DNA of 64,000 nucleotides from Neptunicoccus cionae. Lineage in GTDB: Bacteria > Pseudomonadota > Alphaproteobacteria > Rhodobacterales > Rhodobacteraceae. The translations under genes were made by a program, and so were the position numbers. Positions 28,781 to 39,163 of this stretch are shown here, piece after piece (the stretch's first letter is position 1; each line of letters opens with the position of its first letter). The notes under the pieces were generated by a model, which had not been told where the DNA came from, ran no database searches, and worked only from the letters and a program-made list of their open reading frames with translations. The stretch spans positions 1-64,000 of the forward strand of contig NZ_BMKA01000007.1 of NCBI RefSeq assembly GCF_014643735.1, read 5' to 3'.

Positions 28781-29653
28781 TCACCGCTGGCAGGTGTTAC
28801 AAAAGAAGCTCGACCGTCCCGATTGCACCACACGTTTGATATTGCCCGCGCAATCTGGCGTCTTGCAGGCTTCGCCTTCGCGCCCGTAAACCGCAAAGCT
28901 GTGTTGGAAATAACCCAGTTCACCGTCGGTTTGCCGGTAATCCTTCAAAGAGGAACCACCTGATTCGATAGCTTCTGCCAAAACCTGACGGATCGCTGGC
29001 ACCAGAGACGCGATGCGTTTGCCGCTGATGCCGCCGGCTTTGCACAGGGGGGATATGCCGGTGCGCCACAAGGCTTCACAGACATAAATATTGCCCAGAC
29101 CTGACACGATCCGCTGGTCGAGCAGGGCAGATTTGATCGGGGTGTTCTTTCCTTTCAGCGCCGCTTTGAAATAGGCTTCGTCAAACCCGTTGCCCAAAGG
29201 CTCCGGCCCGAGCACTGCTAATAATTTATGCGTCTCGCCCAGTTCGGTGGCGAAAAGGTCCATCGCCCCGAAGCGGCGCGCATCATTAAAGGTGATCCGT
29301 GTGCCGTCTTCCATATCCAGTACAACGTGATCGTGTTTTTCGGGGGCAGGGTGAAGGTGATGAAACTGCCCCAGCATATCGCGCCCGTTTTCTGCATTTG
29401 GCGGAGCAATCAGCATCCGGCCCGACATGCCAAGATGGATCAGAAGCGTTTCGCCGGTATCCAGATCGCAAAGAATATACTTGCTGCGGCGGCGCAGCCG
29501 TTCAATGCGTGCGCCAGTCAGGCGGTCGGCCATGCCATCGGGAAACGGCCAGCGCAAGTTGGGGCGGCGCACGTCTGCCAAGGCGATGCGTTTGCCCACC
29601 ATTGCAGGTTCCAGCCCGCGCCGTACTGTTTCGACCTCTGGAAGTTCAGGCAT
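28781..29653 (-). CDS. mutM: Formamidopyrimidine-DNA glycosylase
   Basis: A 290-residue base-excision repair glycosylase/AP lyase removing 8-oxoguanine and ring-opened purines. The N-terminal catalytic [13 protein letters not shown] (Pro1-Glu2 after Met removal) is intact. HLGMSGRM, the conserved Lys-containing loop and the helix-two-turn-helix [18 protein letters not shown] are present, and the C-terminal zinc finger CKTPDC...CNTCQR has all four cysteines. The start at 29653 is fixed by the Pro-Glu requirement. It is divergent from ubiE across a 106-bp promoter region. Confidence 0.97.
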   Translation of the reverse strand: MPELPEVETVRRGLEPAMVGKRIALADVRRPNLRWPFPDGMADRLTGARIERLRRRSKYILCDLDTGETLLIHLGMSGRMLIAPPNAENGRDMLGQFHHLHPAPEKHDHVVLDMEDGTRITFNDARRFGAMDLFATELGETHKLLAVLGPEPLGNGFDEAYFKAALKGKNTPIKSALLDQRIVSGLGNIYVCEALWRTGISPLCKAGGISGKRIASLVPAIRQVLAEAIESGGSSLKDYRQTDGELGYFQHSFAVYGREGEACKTPDCAGNIKRVVQSGRSSFFCNTCQR

Positions 29654-29759
29654 ACGCCCCTCCATTTATGGGGTTAAACTGCGACAAACAACCATGCCGC
29701 ATTTCCTCTGTTTCAATCACCCTATATATAGTCCGAACACAAGACCCGAGGGCCAGACC

Positions 29760-30509
29760 ATGACCGAATCGCAAAAGACCACCCATTTCGGGTTTCAGAC
29801 CGTGGATGAAGACGCCAAAGCCGGCATGGTGCATGGGGTGTTTTCCAATGTGGCGTCGAAATACGATATAATGAACGACGCTATGTCTATGGGCATTCAC
29901 CGGATCTGGAAGGATGCGATGATGGACTGGTTAGCGCCGCGCGGTCCACAAAAGCTGTTGGATGTTGCAGGCGGCACTGGCGATATTTCCTTCCGCTTCC
30001 TGAAGCGCGCCCCCGAGGCCCATGCAACCGTGTTTGATATGACGCAAGGCATGCTTGATGCGGGGCGTCTGCGGGCCGAGGCCGAGGATATGGCCGATCA
30101 TCTGGATTGGGTTTGCGGCGATGCGATGGCGCTGCCCTTTGCGGATAACACATTTGACGTTTACACGATTTCCTTTGGCATCCGGAATGTCACCCGCCCG
30201 CAGGAAGCACTGAACGAAGCCTACCGCGTGTTGCGCCCGGGTGGTCGTCTGATGGTTCTGGAGTTCTCGCAAATTCCGAACCCCGCTCTGCAATGGGCCT
30301 ACGACCGCTACTCTTTCAATGTGATTCCGCCGATGGGTAAGATAATCGCCAACGACGCGGACAGCTATCAGTATCTGGTGGAATCGATCCGCAAGTTTCC
30401 AGACCAAGACACGTTTTTGCAGATGGTGAAGGACGCCGGGTTTGAAAACGCCAAGTACCGCAATCTGACGCTGGGCATTGCCGCACTGCACAGCGGGTGG
30501 AAAATCTAA
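29760..30509 (+). CDS. ubiE: Ubiquinone/menaquinone C-methyltransferase UbiE
   Basis: A 249-residue SAM-dependent methyltransferase placing the ring C-methyl in ubiquinone biosynthesis. SAM motif [16 protein letters not shown] near residue 65, signature [17 protein letters not shown] near 40 and [20 protein letters not shown] near 150 identify it. The ATG at 29760 is correct; the open frame extends far upstream only because it overlaps mutM on the other strand. It is followed by ubiB after a single base, so the two form an operon. Confidence 0.97.
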   Translation: MTESQKTTHFGFQTVDEDAKAGMVHGVFSNVASKYDIMNDAMSMGIHRIWKDAMMDWLAPRGPQKLLDVAGGTGDISFRFLKRAPEAHATVFDMTQGMLDAGRLRAEAEDMADHLDWVCGDAMALPFADNTFDVYTISFGIRNVTRPQEALNEAYRVLRPGGRLMVLEFSQIPNPALQWAYDRYSFNVIPPMGKIIANDADSYQYLVESIRKFPDQDTFLQMVKDAGFENAKYRNLTLGIAALHSGWKI

Positions 30510-30510
30510 T

Positions 30511-32034
30511 ATGCGCGGACCTCATAATATCTGGCGGTTGATCCGCACAGGCGCCACGTTTGAACGCTCCGGTGCCATGAAAATGGCGCTAGAGGCCGTG
30601 GACGCCCCTGCACCAGTCCGCTTTGCTGCGCGTATTCTCGGCTGGCCGTTTGCATGGCTTGGCCTGAAGGGCGATCCGACACAGCCCCCGATGCTGCGGG
30701 CGATTACAGCGCTCGGTCCGGCTTACATCAAGTTCGGTCAGCTGATGTCCACCCGCCCCGATGTGGTTGGTGCTGATATGGCACGGGAATTGCAGGTCTT
30801 GCAGGACAAGATCGCACCGTTCCCGATGGAAGAGGCCCGCGCCGAAATCGAACATTCGCTTGGCGCACCGGTCGAGCAGATTTTTTCAGAGTTTTCCGAA
30901 CCCGTTGCGGCAGCTTCGATTGCGCAGGTACACCACGCGCGTTTGAAGGATACAGGGCAGGACGTTGCCGTCAAAATCCTGCGTCCCGGTATTGAGCGGG
31001 CATTTCGCAAAGATGTCGACGCTTTTCATTTTGCCGCGCAGATGATCGAACTTCTGTCCCCCTCTAGTCGGCGTTTGCATCCGACCGAGGTGATCAACCA
31101 CTTTGAATCCGTCGTCAAAGGGGAGCTGGATCTGCGAATGGAGGCGAGTGCCGCCGACCAGTTCCACGCCAATACCGAAGGGGACGAAGGCTTTCGCGTA
31201 CCCCGTATGGTCTGGCAACACTCCGCCCGCGCTGTGATGACGCTGGAATGGGTCGATGGCATCGGATTAAGCAATGTAGATGCGCTGCGCGAAGCGGGAT
31301 ATGACCTGCCTGCGCTGGGTGCACGGATTGTGCAGGTTTTCCTTAGCCATGCGCTGCGGGACGGTTTCTTCCATGCAGATATGCATCAGGGGAACCTGAA
31401 AGCCGGACCCGGGGGGGAGCTGGTCGCGCTTGATTTCGGGATCATGGGGCAGATCGACGAATACACCCGCCGCGTTTATGCAGAGATTTTGATCGGTTTC
31501 ATACGCAAGGATTACCGCCGTGTCGCCGAAGTGCATTTTGAGGCAGGCTACGTCCCCGCCCATCAGGACGTCGAGGCGTTCGCTCTTGCCCTGCGCGCTG
31601 TTGGGGAGCCTATTTTCGGGCAGGATGCCACCAAGATTTCGATGGCGCGGTTGCTTGGGCATTTGTTTGATGTGACCGAGCGCTTTGGTATGGAGACCCG
31701 CACCGAACTGATCCTGCTGCAACGCACGATGGTTGTGGTCGAAGGGGTTGGCCGCTCGCTCGATCCGTCGCTGAACATCTGGGAAGTGGCAAAGCCGGTA
31801 GTTGAAACTTACATCACTGACAATCTGGGACCAAAGGCGATTGTGCGGGATCTTGGGCGCACCGTGCGCACCCTGTCCCGGTTTGGCCCGCAACTGCCCC
31901 AACTGGTGGAAAACGCCTTGCTGCGCACGGCCGCGGCGCCTGAAACCCGCCGCCCTGTGTCGCGCTGGCGTCAGATGGCGTGGTTTGTTCTGGGTGGGGC
32001 TTTTGTGGCAATCCTTGTGGCGGCGCTGGATTAA
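30511..32034 (+). CDS. ubiB: Ubiquinone biosynthesis atypical kinase UbiB
   Basis: A 507-residue UbiB/ADCK protein needed for ubiquinone biosynthesis. Protein-kinase-like motifs are modified as expected: KxGQ motif IKFGQLMSTRPD near residue 75, the A-rich loop AAASIAQVHHA, the lysine in VAVKILRPG, HADMHQGN as catalytic loop and LDFG as metal site. A hydrophobic segment at the C-terminus (WFVLGGAFVAILVAAL) anchors it in the inner membrane. The start is one base after the ubiE stop. It lacks any anomaly. Confidence 0.96.
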   Translation: MRGPHNIWRLIRTGATFERSGAMKMALEAVDAPAPVRFAARILGWPFAWLGLKGDPTQPPMLRAITALGPAYIKFGQLMSTRPDVVGADMARELQVLQDKIAPFPMEEARAEIEHSLGAPVEQIFSEFSEPVAAASIAQVHHARLKDTGQDVAVKILRPGIERAFRKDVDAFHFAAQMIELLSPSSRRLHPTEVINHFESVVKGELDLRMEASAADQFHANTEGDEGFRVPRMVWQHSARAVMTLEWVDGIGLSNVDALREAGYDLPALGARIVQVFLSHALRDGFFHADMHQGNLKAGPGGELVALDFGIMGQIDEYTRRVYAEILIGFIRKDYRRVAEVHFEAGYVPAHQDVEAFALALRAVGEPIFGQDATKISMARLLGHLFDVTERFGMETRTELILLQRTMVVVEGVGRSLDPSLNIWEVAKPVVETYITDNLGPKAIVRDLGRTVRTLSRFGPQLPQLVENALLRTAAAPETRRPVSRWRQMAWFVLGGAFVAILVAALD

Positions 32035-32112
32035 ACCGGATTTGCATTTGCGAAGATTGCGCCCCTTGTGCAACACTCGCGGGGAGACACCCCGAATTGT
32101 GGAGAGATGCAA

Positions 32113-32994
32113 ATGGCCTATCCGGTAAATATGGACGTCAAACCCGAGGTTTCGGCCCATTTTGACGAAGCCTCCAACACTGTCAGCTACATCGTCAAAG
32201 ATCCAAACAGCGATCATTGTGCGATTATCGACAGTGTTATGGACATTGATTACGCCGCAGGACGGATCACCTATGACCACGCCGATGCGTTGATCGCCGA
32301 AATCACCCGCCGCGGGCTGACGCTCGACTGGATTATAGAAACCCACGTTCATGCGGACCACCTGAGCGCCGCACCTTATATACAGGAAAGGCTCGGCGGG
32401 AAGGTCGGCGTTGGTGAAAAGATCATGGAGGTGCAGGAAACCTTCGGGAAGATCTTCAACGAAGGCACTGCTTTCCAGCGGGACGGGTCGCAGTTTGATG
32501 CGCTGTTTCAGGACGGTGATACCTACCAGATCGGCACGATGGAGGCTTTCGCTATCTATACCCCCGGTCACACCCCTGCCTGTATGGTCCATGTGATCGG
32601 TGATGCGACCTTTACCGGCGATACGCTGTTCATGCCGGACGGAGGCTCTGCGCGGGCGGATTTTCCAGGCGGGGATGCGGGGCAGCTTTATGATAGTATC
32701 CAGAAGGTTCTCGCGTTGCCCGACGATATGCGCCTGTTCATCTGTCATGATTACGGCCCGAATGGTCGGGACATCAAATGGGAAACCACCGTGGGCGAGG
32801 AGAAGGTCCACAACATCCACGTAGGCAGCGGGAAAACGCGCGAGGAGTTTATCAAATTCCGCACCGAACGGGATGCGCAACTGGCGATGCCCAAGCTGAT
32901 TATTCCGTCCTTACAAGTGAACATGCGCGCCGGCGTGATGCCAACCGATGACGACGGTAACCCGATGCTAAAGGTTCCCGTGAACGGGTTGTAA
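32113..32994 (+). CDS. MBL-fold hydrolase, persulfide-dioxygenase-like
   Basis: A 293-residue metallo-beta-lactamase-fold protein. Metal motif THVHADHLSAA, then YTPGHTPACMVH, TGDTLF(M)PD and CHDYG supply the histidines and aspartate of the glyoxalase II/ETHE1 branch. The pattern VDGGSARADFPGG-like (here DGGSARADFPGGDAGQLYDSI) is typical of persulfide dioxygenases (Blh), which oxidise glutathione persulfide to sulfite. I use the second ATG (32113) because GGAGAG is well spaced for it. No BigR regulator or sulfide-quinone reductase gene is adjacent, so the role in sulfide detoxification is by family only. Confidence 0.8.
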   Translation: MAYPVNMDVKPEVSAHFDEASNTVSYIVKDPNSDHCAIIDSVMDIDYAAGRITYDHADALIAEITRRGLTLDWIIETHVHADHLSAAPYIQERLGGKVGVGEKIMEVQETFGKIFNEGTAFQRDGSQFDALFQDGDTYQIGTMEAFAIYTPGHTPACMVHVIGDATFTGDTLFMPDGGSARADFPGGDAGQLYDSIQKVLALPDDMRLFICHDYGPNGRDIKWETTVGEEKVHNIHVGSGKTREEFIKFRTERDAQLAMPKLIIPSLQVNMRAGVMPTDDDGNPMLKVPVNGL

Positions 32995-33128
32995 GTTATT
33001 GTCTTGAAATTCTTTTATGGGCCTTAGGCGAATGTTCGCCCTTTAAGCAGAGTGCCTTAATTTCAGCCGTTTAATTAAAACAAACACGTTGACTCGGGGC
33101 GGACAGTTGACGCTAAGGTAGGTGGTGG

Positions 33129-33149
33129 ATGGCCCAAAAATGGGGCCAT
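33129..33149 (+). promoter_or_regulatory. Hairpin before the polyamine transport operon
   Basis: ATGGCCC (33129-33135) pairs with GGGCCAT (33143-33149) over a 7-nt A-rich loop, 38 bp before potA. No T run follows, so it may act on mRNA stability or as an operator rather than as a terminator. Confidence 0.35.
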
Positions 33150-33187
33150 TCGGACTGACACCGCTCAAGCCATTTAATAGAGGCACA

Positions 33188-34258
33188 ATGATTGAAATCT
33201 CCGGTCTGTCGAAAACCTTCGGGTCAGGCGCCAATGCTTTCACCGCCCTTGACGACATCAATGTAGAGATACGTCAAAACGAATTTTTCACCCTTCTTGG
33301 CCCCTCTGGCTGTGGCAAAACCACTTTGTTGCGTTCTATCGCGGGGTTTGTGGATCCGACCAAGGGGTCTCTGACGATCGAAGGGCAGGATGTGCTGCCG
33401 CTGCCGCCCTATGCGCGGCCTGTGAACACGGTGTTTCAGAACTACGCGCTGTTTCCCCATATGACTGTGGCCCAGAATATCGGGTTTGGTCTGGAAATGC
33501 AGGACCGTCCCAAGGCAGAGATCAAACAGACCGTTGGCGAGATGCTGGAGCTGGTGCAGATGACGGCAATGGCCGACCGGATGACCAGCCAGATTTCCGG
33601 CGGCCAACAGCAACGGGTCGCGCTGGCCCGTGCGCTCGCCCCGCGCCCGAAAGTCCTGCTGCTCGACGAACCCTTGTCGGCGCTCGATTTCAAACTGCGC
33701 AAGGAAATGCAGATCGAACTGAAGCGCCTGCAATCGGAAACTGGCATTACCTTTGTCTTTGTGACACATGATCAGGAAGAAGCCCTGACCATGTCCGACC
33801 GGATCGCAGTGATGAGCGCGGGACGTATTTTGCAGATCGGCGGGCCGAAAGACATCTACGACCATCCCGCCGAACGGTTTGTAGCCGATTTCATCGGGGA
33901 TACGAATTTTCTGGACGCCACGCTTCAATCCGTTGACGGAGACGTCGCCACCGTGACCCTGCCGTCTGGCAAATCTGTTGCGGCGCGGGCAGTGCAGGGC
34001 GGTAGCCAGTCCGGTGCGGTCACACTGGCGGTGCGCCCCGAACACGCGACACTGACCAAAGAGAGCGGCCTGCTCGACGGGGTTTTGCAAAACATCGTCT
34101 ATTTTGGCACTGACACACATTACCACGTGACGCTTGATGCGGGTTCGGCCTTTGTGGTGCGCGAACAGAACCAACCAAACGCTGGTGAGCTCTGTGAAGT
34201 GGGCGATACCGTTGGCATCAGCTTTGAGGCCGGCGTCGGTCAGGTGCTGAGGGACTGA
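33188..34258 (+). CDS. potA: Spermidine/putrescine ABC transporter, ATP-binding protein
   Basis: A 356-residue ATPase of a polyamine importer. Walker [10 protein letters not shown] near residue 40, Q-loop, signature [16 protein letters not shown], Walker [12 protein letters not shown] and H-loop THDQEEA are complete. The C-terminal 110 residues form a TOBE/MOP-like regulatory domain (AVRPEHATL). The start at 33188 (MIEISGLSK) is preferred over the upstream frame. The stop codon overlaps the potB start (ATGA), giving a tight potABCD operon. The polyamine specificity is inferred mainly from the PotD-type binding protein. Confidence 0.92.
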   Translation: MIEISGLSKTFGSGANAFTALDDINVEIRQNEFFTLLGPSGCGKTTLLRSIAGFVDPTKGSLTIEGQDVLPLPPYARPVNTVFQNYALFPHMTVAQNIGFGLEMQDRPKAEIKQTVGEMLELVQMTAMADRMTSQISGGQQQRVALARALAPRPKVLLLDEPLSALDFKLRKEMQIELKRLQSETGITFVFVTHDQEEALTMSDRIAVMSAGRILQIGGPKDIYDHPAERFVADFIGDTNFLDATLQSVDGDVATVTLPSGKSVAARAVQGGSQSGAVTLAVRPEHATLTKESGLLDGVLQNIVYFGTDTHYHVTLDAGSAFVVREQNQPNAGELCEVGDTVGISFEAGVGQVLRD

Positions 34259-35160
34259 TGGCACAGGCATCCGACACTCAAGCCACCCGCCGCCGCTGGC
34301 TCTTGCTTTCGCCAGCGCTGTTGATCCTTCTGTTCGCAGCCTCTGGTCCCTTGCTGATCGTGGTGATCTATTCCTTCCTGACCCCCGGTGATTACGGCGG
34401 GGTGGTCTGGAAATTCTCCACCGACGCTTGGTTCAATGTGGTCGTGGAGCGGGACTTTTTCGACGACACTTTGTCCTTTTCGGATGCCCATCTGTCGATT
34501 TTCTGGCGGTCTGTGAAACTGTCGCTGATGACGACACTGGTGGCCTTTATCGTCGGCTTCCCAACCGCCTATTTCATTGCAACACGCCCCAAGGACAAGC
34601 GGGACATTTGGATGTTGCTGATCATGATCCCGTTCTGGACGAACCTGCTGATCCGCACATTCGCGGTGATGGAGATTATCCGCAACGAGGGGGTGGTCAA
34701 TTCGCTGCTGATCGGGCTGGGGATTATCGACCAGCCGATCCAGATGCTGTTCACCGAATTTGCGATCACCTTGGGCATGTTCTACGTCTATCTGCCGCTT
34801 ATGGTGCTGCCGATTTATGCCGCGATGGAGCGGTTTGACTTCTCATTGGTTGAGGCAGCCTATGACCTCTACGCCTCGCGGTGGCGGGTGCTGCGGCGGG
34901 TGATTTTCCCGATTGTGAAACCCGGTGTGATTGCAGGGTCAATCCTTGTCTTTGTGCCCTCCCTTGGGGCCTATGTCACGCCGCGTGTGCTGGGCGGTGG
35001 CAAACAGTTGATGCTTGGCAATCTGATAGAATTGCAGTTCGGGCAGGGCCGGAACTGGCCCCTTGGTGCGGCGCTGTCGATTACTTTGCTGGCCATCGTG
35101 ATGGTCGCGCTGATTGTCTATGTGCGCGCCGCTGGCCGCGAGGAGATGTCCCATGGCTAA
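34258..35160 (+). CDS. potB: Polyamine ABC transporter permease PotB
   Basis: A 300-residue inner-membrane permease of the BPD_transp_1 type with about six transmembrane segments, starting with a cytoplasmic arginine-rich tail (TRRRWLLLSPALLILLF). The EAA loop VEAAYDLYASRWRVLRRVIFPIVKPG, which docks on the ATPase, lies near residue 200-225. The start shares bases with the potA stop and the end overlaps potC by 8 bp. It forms the transmembrane channel with PotC. Confidence 0.92.
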   Translation: MAQASDTQATRRRWLLLSPALLILLFAASGPLLIVVIYSFLTPGDYGGVVWKFSTDAWFNVVVERDFFDDTLSFSDAHLSIFWRSVKLSLMTTLVAFIVGFPTAYFIATRPKDKRDIWMLLIMIPFWTNLLIRTFAVMEIIRNEGVVNSLLIGLGIIDQPIQMLFTEFAITLGMFYVYLPLMVLPIYAAMERFDFSLVEAAYDLYASRWRVLRRVIFPIVKPGVIAGSILVFVPSLGAYVTPRVLGGGKQLMLGNLIELQFGQGRNWPLGAALSITLLAIVMVALIVYVRAAGREEMSHG

Positions 35161-35974
35161 ATCGCGCGCTTTTGATGTCCGCCGCCAGACCGGTTTTGTC
35201 CCGCTTGCGCTGCTGTGTTTTGCGGTGCTGTACCTGCCGATCATCCTTCTGGTGGTCTATTCTTTTAATGCGGGTCAAAGCATTGCGATCTGGGAAGGCT
35301 TTTCGTGGCAGTGGTACGTGAAGGCATGGCAGAATGAAAAGGTGCAGGACGCAACGATCCTGTCGCTTATCATCGCTGCCAGTGCGTCGGTGATTGCCAC
35401 CAGTGCGGCGGTTATGGCAGCGCTGGCCACAACCCGCACGAGAGGGTTTCGCGGCTATACCTTTGTGTTTGCCCTGATCAACCAGCCCCTGATGATCCCC
35501 GAAATTGTTACGGCGGTGGCGCTGCTGATCTTCTTTGCGATGATCAAAGTGGCGACGGGCTACACCGGATTGATGTATCTTATCATCGCGCACTCTGCCT
35601 TTTGTATTCCGTTTGCCTATATGCCGATCCGTGCGCGGCTTCAGGGTATGGACCTGAACCTAGAACAAGCAGGGGCAGATCTTTACGGCACGCCGTGGCG
35701 GGTGTTTCGCCGTGTGACGCTGCCCCAGTTGTGGCCGGGTGTGCTGGCGGGCAGTATGCTGGCCTTTGTGATATCGCTGGACGATGTGGTGATTACCGAA
35801 TTTGTGAAATCCGCGGGGCAGGATACGCTGCCGACCTATATGCTCGGGCAGATGCGCCGCGTGGTCACACCGGAAGTCAACGCCATATCGACAGCTTTGC
35901 TCGCGATCTCAGTCGCTCTTGTGATCGCGTTCTATCTACTTTCCAAGAGCGGAACACAAACGAACAGGGAGTAA
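35153..35974 (+). CDS. potC: Polyamine ABC transporter permease PotC
   Basis: A 273-residue permease with six predicted membrane segments. The first is [24 protein letters not shown], and the EAA-type loop [26 protein letters not shown] is near residue 175-200. DDVVITEF is a typical PotC segment. The ATG at 35153 sits inside the end of potB behind GAGGAG, showing translational coupling. It pairs with PotB and receives substrate from PotD. Confidence 0.92.
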   Translation: MAKSRAFDVRRQTGFVPLALLCFAVLYLPIILLVVYSFNAGQSIAIWEGFSWQWYVKAWQNEKVQDATILSLIIAASASVIATSAAVMAALATTRTRGFRGYTFVFALINQPLMIPEIVTAVALLIFFAMIKVATGYTGLMYLIIAHSAFCIPFAYMPIRARLQGMDLNLEQAGADLYGTPWRVFRRVTLPQLWPGVLAGSMLAFVISLDDVVITEFVKSAGQDTLPTYMLGQMRRVVTPEVNAISTALLAISVALVIAFYLLSKSGTQTNRE

Positions 35975-35979
35975 CTGAC

Positions 35980-37005
35980 ATGAAAACGTTGGTAACTGCG
36001 ATCGGGATTGCGGCTGCGCTGGGCGTGCCTGCTTTTGCAGATGGCGAGCTGAACATCTATAACTGGGGCAACTACACAAACCCCGATCTGATCAGCAAAT
36101 TCGAAGAAGAAACCGGCATCAAGGTGACTGTGACGGATTACGACAGCAACGATACGGCGCTGGCAAAGATCAAGGCGGGCGGTCACGGGTTTGACATTGT
36201 TGTTCCATCCGGCACCTATGTTCCAATCTGGATCAACGAAGGGCTGCTAATGGAAGTGAAGCCCAACGAAATGGACAACTTCAAAAACATGGACCCGCAG
36301 TGGGTAGACGTCGCCTTTGATCCGGGCCGCAATTATACTGTGCCGTGGCAATGGGGAACCGTGGGCGTGACGGTGAACACCGCTGTTTATGGCGGCGACC
36401 CGAACACCTCGTCTATCATCCTTGATCCACCGGAGGAGCTGAAGGGCAAGATCAACGTGGTTCCCGAAATGAACGACGTGATGGGCATGGCGATCAAATA
36501 CGTGGGCGGGGACCAATGCACCGCTGACAAAGACGTGCTCAAGAAAGTGCGCGACACTTTGATGGCGGCGAAACCGCACTGGCTGTCGATTGATTACGGC
36601 GCGATTGAGAAATACGCCAAGGGCGACCTGTCCGCTGGTGTAAACTGGAACGGCGCATCCTTCCGCGCCCGTCTTCAAAATGAGGACATCGTATTCGGGT
36701 ACCCGCAAGAAGGCTATCCGGTGTGGATGGACAACGTAGCGGTTCTGGCTGATGCGAAGAATCCCGATAACGCCAAGACGTTCATGAACTTTATCATGGC
36801 ACCGGAAAATGCGGCGCTGATCTCTGAATTTGCACGTTATGCAAACGGGATCGCAGGTTCTGCGGAGTTCATGCCAGCAGATATGGCAGATGCCCCTGAG
36901 GTGAATATCCCTGCGGACCTGAAAGAAGCGGCCTATATCGCCGAAGTTTGCCCGCCAGAGGCCACCAAGATTTATACAAAAATCTGGACCGAACTGCAAA
37001 AGTAA
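35980..37005 (+). CDS. potD: Polyamine-binding periplasmic protein PotD
   Basis: A 341-residue solute-binding protein with a signal peptide ([20 protein letters not shown], cleavage before DGELN). The mature start [23 protein letters not shown] is the PotD/PotF opening, and [21 protein letters not shown] and the C-terminal [10 protein letters not shown] are typical. It would deliver spermidine or putrescine to PotBC. It follows potC by 5 bp and has CAGGGAG upstream. It is followed by a good terminator that closes the operon. Confidence 0.92.
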   Translation: MKTLVTAIGIAAALGVPAFADGELNIYNWGNYTNPDLISKFEEETGIKVTVTDYDSNDTALAKIKAGGHGFDIVVPSGTYVPIWINEGLLMEVKPNEMDNFKNMDPQWVDVAFDPGRNYTVPWQWGTVGVTVNTAVYGGDPNTSSIILDPPEELKGKINVVPEMNDVMGMAIKYVGGDQCTADKDVLKKVRDTLMAAKPHWLSIDYGAIEKYAKGDLSAGVNWNGASFRARLQNEDIVFGYPQEGYPVWMDNVAVLADAKNPDNAKTFMNFIMAPENAALISEFARYANGIAGSAEFMPADMADAPEVNIPADLKEAAYIAEVCPPEATKIYTKIWTELQK

Positions 37006-37014
37006 TACCCATTT

Positions 37015-37047
37015 CGGCGCATCCGGTGAACGGGTGCGCCGTTTTTT
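37015..37047 (+). terminator. Terminator of the potABCD operon
   Basis: Stem CGGCGCATCC/GGGTGCGCCG (one G-U pair) with a 6-7 nt loop, then six Ts. It lies 10 bases after the potD stop. Confidence 0.88.
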
Positions 37048-37065
37048 ATTTAAAGGACCGAAATT

Positions 37066-38709
37066 ATGGATCTGGTAATCCTGAATGGCCGCGTCATCAC
37101 CTTTGACGGGCCGGACGCCGAGGCATTGGCAATTAAGGACGGCATCATCGCAGCCGTTGGCAGTGCCGCTGAAATCAAAGAGATTGCAGGTACGGCCAAA
37201 GTGATCGACGCCGAAGGCGGCACCGTGCTCCCCGGCTTTATCGACAGCCATGTGCATCTGTTTCAAGGCGCAGCAGAACTGGATTACCTGAATCTTTATG
37301 GCGCAGAAGGCGTTGATGAAATCGCGGCGGCTGTGCGTCCTTATGCAAACTCCCGTCCTGATGATCCGCTGCTGTTTGCAAGCGCCATCGACTATCACGC
37401 GATGGGCGACCGCCCGATCACCCGTCAGGATCTGGATGCGGCAATGCCGGACCGTCCCTTTGCTGCAATGGCCTCGGATCATCACACGGTCTGGGCCAAT
37501 ACCAAAGCGCTGGAAATGGCTGGGCTGTTGCACGGCGCCGTGGTGGATGAAGGTTCAGAAGTTGTCATGGCCGGAGATGGCACCGCAGTTGGCGAACTGC
37601 GGGAGCCGGGGGCCTATAAGGCGGTTCTGGATTGTACCGCGCTGGGCGGGCGGGAGATGCTGGGTCTGATGACTGGCGCCAATCCCGAACCTCCTGTAAC
37701 CGCCAAAGAACGGGCTGTGGACAAAGCTGTGATGCTGCGCGGACTGGAGCATTGCGCCTCTCACGGGATCACCGGCCTGCATAACATGGACGGTAACTTC
37801 TATCAGCTTGAACTGCTGACCGCGCTAGAAGAAGACGGCGATCTGCTGTGCCGAACCGAAGTGCCGATGCATCTGAAACACACAGATCCGCTCGACCGGA
37901 TCGAAGAAGCCGCAGAAATGCGTGCGGCCTATAGCGGCGATATGGTTTGGTCTTCGCGGGTCAAGATGTTCATGGACGGGGTGATCGACAGCCGCACCGC
38001 TTATATGTTGCAGCCTTATCCGGGCACCGACAGTTGCAGCGCGCCGTTGTTTTCCCCCGACCACTTTGACGAGGCCTGCACCCGCGCCGATAGCATGGGA
38101 TTGCAAATCGCGGTTCATGCCATAGGGGACGCCGCCGTGCGCCAGACGCTCGATGGTTACGAAGCCGCGCGCAGGGCCAACGGTCCACGAGACAGTCGCC
38201 ACCGCATCGAACATATCGAAACGGTGCATCCCGACGATATTCCGCGCTTTGCAGAGCTTGGGGTCGTGGCGTCAATCCAGCCATTACATTCGCCCCTTGG
38301 CGGGTTTTTCCCGCCCTACGAAAAGGGCTACCTTCTGCATGACTTTCAATATGAACACGCCTTCGCATGGCAGACCATCCGGAACGCAGGCGCCAAGGTG
38401 ATCTTCTCAACCGACTGGCCGGTGGTGCCTGTCGATGTGATGCCCACGATCCAAGGGGCCGTGGTAGGTGTTGAATTGCCGGAACATTGGCCCGACCAAC
38501 GCCAAGACCTGCGCGAGACGCTGGCGTCTTATACCCGCGACAATGCTTGGGTGGAGTTCAACGAGACCCGCAAAGGCAAATTACGGGCCGGTATGATGGC
38601 AGATGTGGTGGTGATGGACACTGATCTGGAAGGGATCGAGCCGGACCAACTGGGTAAGGCCCGACCCGTAGCGACCATCTGCGGCGGGCGCATTACTTAC
38701 CGTGCCTGA
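37066..38709 (+). CDS. Amidohydrolase, YtcJ-like
   Basis: A 547-residue metal-dependent hydrolase of the amidohydrolase superfamily. VLPGFIDSHVHLFQG (HxH metal ligands) is near residue 58, a lysine-free middle part resembles the YtcJ/NfdA branch, AVHAIGDAAV carries the strand-6 His and STDWPVVP the strand-8 Asp. The small beta domain is built from both ends (VILNGRVITFDG and DVVVMDTDLEG). Members hydrolyse N-formyl or N-acyl amines. It follows potD across a terminator, so co-regulation with polyamine uptake is only suggestive. The substrate is unknown. Confidence 0.85.
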   Translation: MDLVILNGRVITFDGPDAEALAIKDGIIAAVGSAAEIKEIAGTAKVIDAEGGTVLPGFIDSHVHLFQGAAELDYLNLYGAEGVDEIAAAVRPYANSRPDDPLLFASAIDYHAMGDRPITRQDLDAAMPDRPFAAMASDHHTVWANTKALEMAGLLHGAVVDEGSEVVMAGDGTAVGELREPGAYKAVLDCTALGGREMLGLMTGANPEPPVTAKERAVDKAVMLRGLEHCASHGITGLHNMDGNFYQLELLTALEEDGDLLCRTEVPMHLKHTDPLDRIEEAAEMRAAYSGDMVWSSRVKMFMDGVIDSRTAYMLQPYPGTDSCSAPLFSPDHFDEACTRADSMGLQIAVHAIGDAAVRQTLDGYEAARRANGPRDSRHRIEHIETVHPDDIPRFAELGVVASIQPLHSPLGGFFPPYEKGYLLHDFQYEHAFAWQTIRNAGAKVIFSTDWPVVPVDVMPTIQGAVVGVELPEHWPDQRQDLRETLASYTRDNAWVEFNETRKGKLRAGMMADVVVMDTDLEGIEPDQLGKARPVATICGGRITYRA

Positions 38710-38724
38710 CCGAAGGGGCTGGCG

Positions 38725-39123
38725 TTACTCGATGGTTTCTACTGGACCGCCGGCTTTCACCCACGCCCCGAAACCGCCTTCGATATGGGCGACAGGTTTT
38801 AGCCCCATCTCTTGTGCGACCAGCGCGCTTAATGCGGACCGCCATGCGCTGGCGCAATAAAACACATAGGTTTTATCCTGATTAAACACGTCCTTATGGT
38901 AGGGGCTGTCCGGATCGATCCAGAATTCCAGCATCCCGCGCGGGCAGGAAAACGCACCCGGTATTTTGCCGCCTCGCTTTAGTTCGCGAAAATCCCGCAG
39001 GTCGATCAGCACGTGATCAGGGCTGTCCACCAGATCAAACGCTTCTGTTGTGGGGATTGTCGTGACGCGGGTGTTCGCCTCTGCGACCATGTCTTTGACG
39101 TGTTTTGTAATGGTTTGCGGCAT
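38725..39123 (-). CDS. Rhodanese-like sulfurtransferase
   Basis: A 132-residue single rhodanese domain. The active-site loop is YCASAWRSALSALVAQEMG with the nucleophile Cys, and DHVLIDLRDFRELKRGGKIPGA is the N-terminal CDC25-like stretch. FWIDPDSPYHKDVF is the insertion often seen in bacterial YgaP-like rhodaneses. No signal peptide is seen. It is convergent with the amidohydrolase gene, with 15 bp between stops. The physiological acceptor is unknown. Confidence 0.87.
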   Translation of the reverse strand: MPQTITKHVKDMVAEANTRVTTIPTTEAFDLVDSPDHVLIDLRDFRELKRGGKIPGAFSCPRGMLEFWIDPDSPYHKDVFNQDKTYVFYCASAWRSALSALVAQEMGLKPVAHIEGGFGAWVKAGGPVETIE

Positions 39124-39163
39124 TTTAATTTCTTTCTATTGCAGGATCATCTGCCCCGTGTGT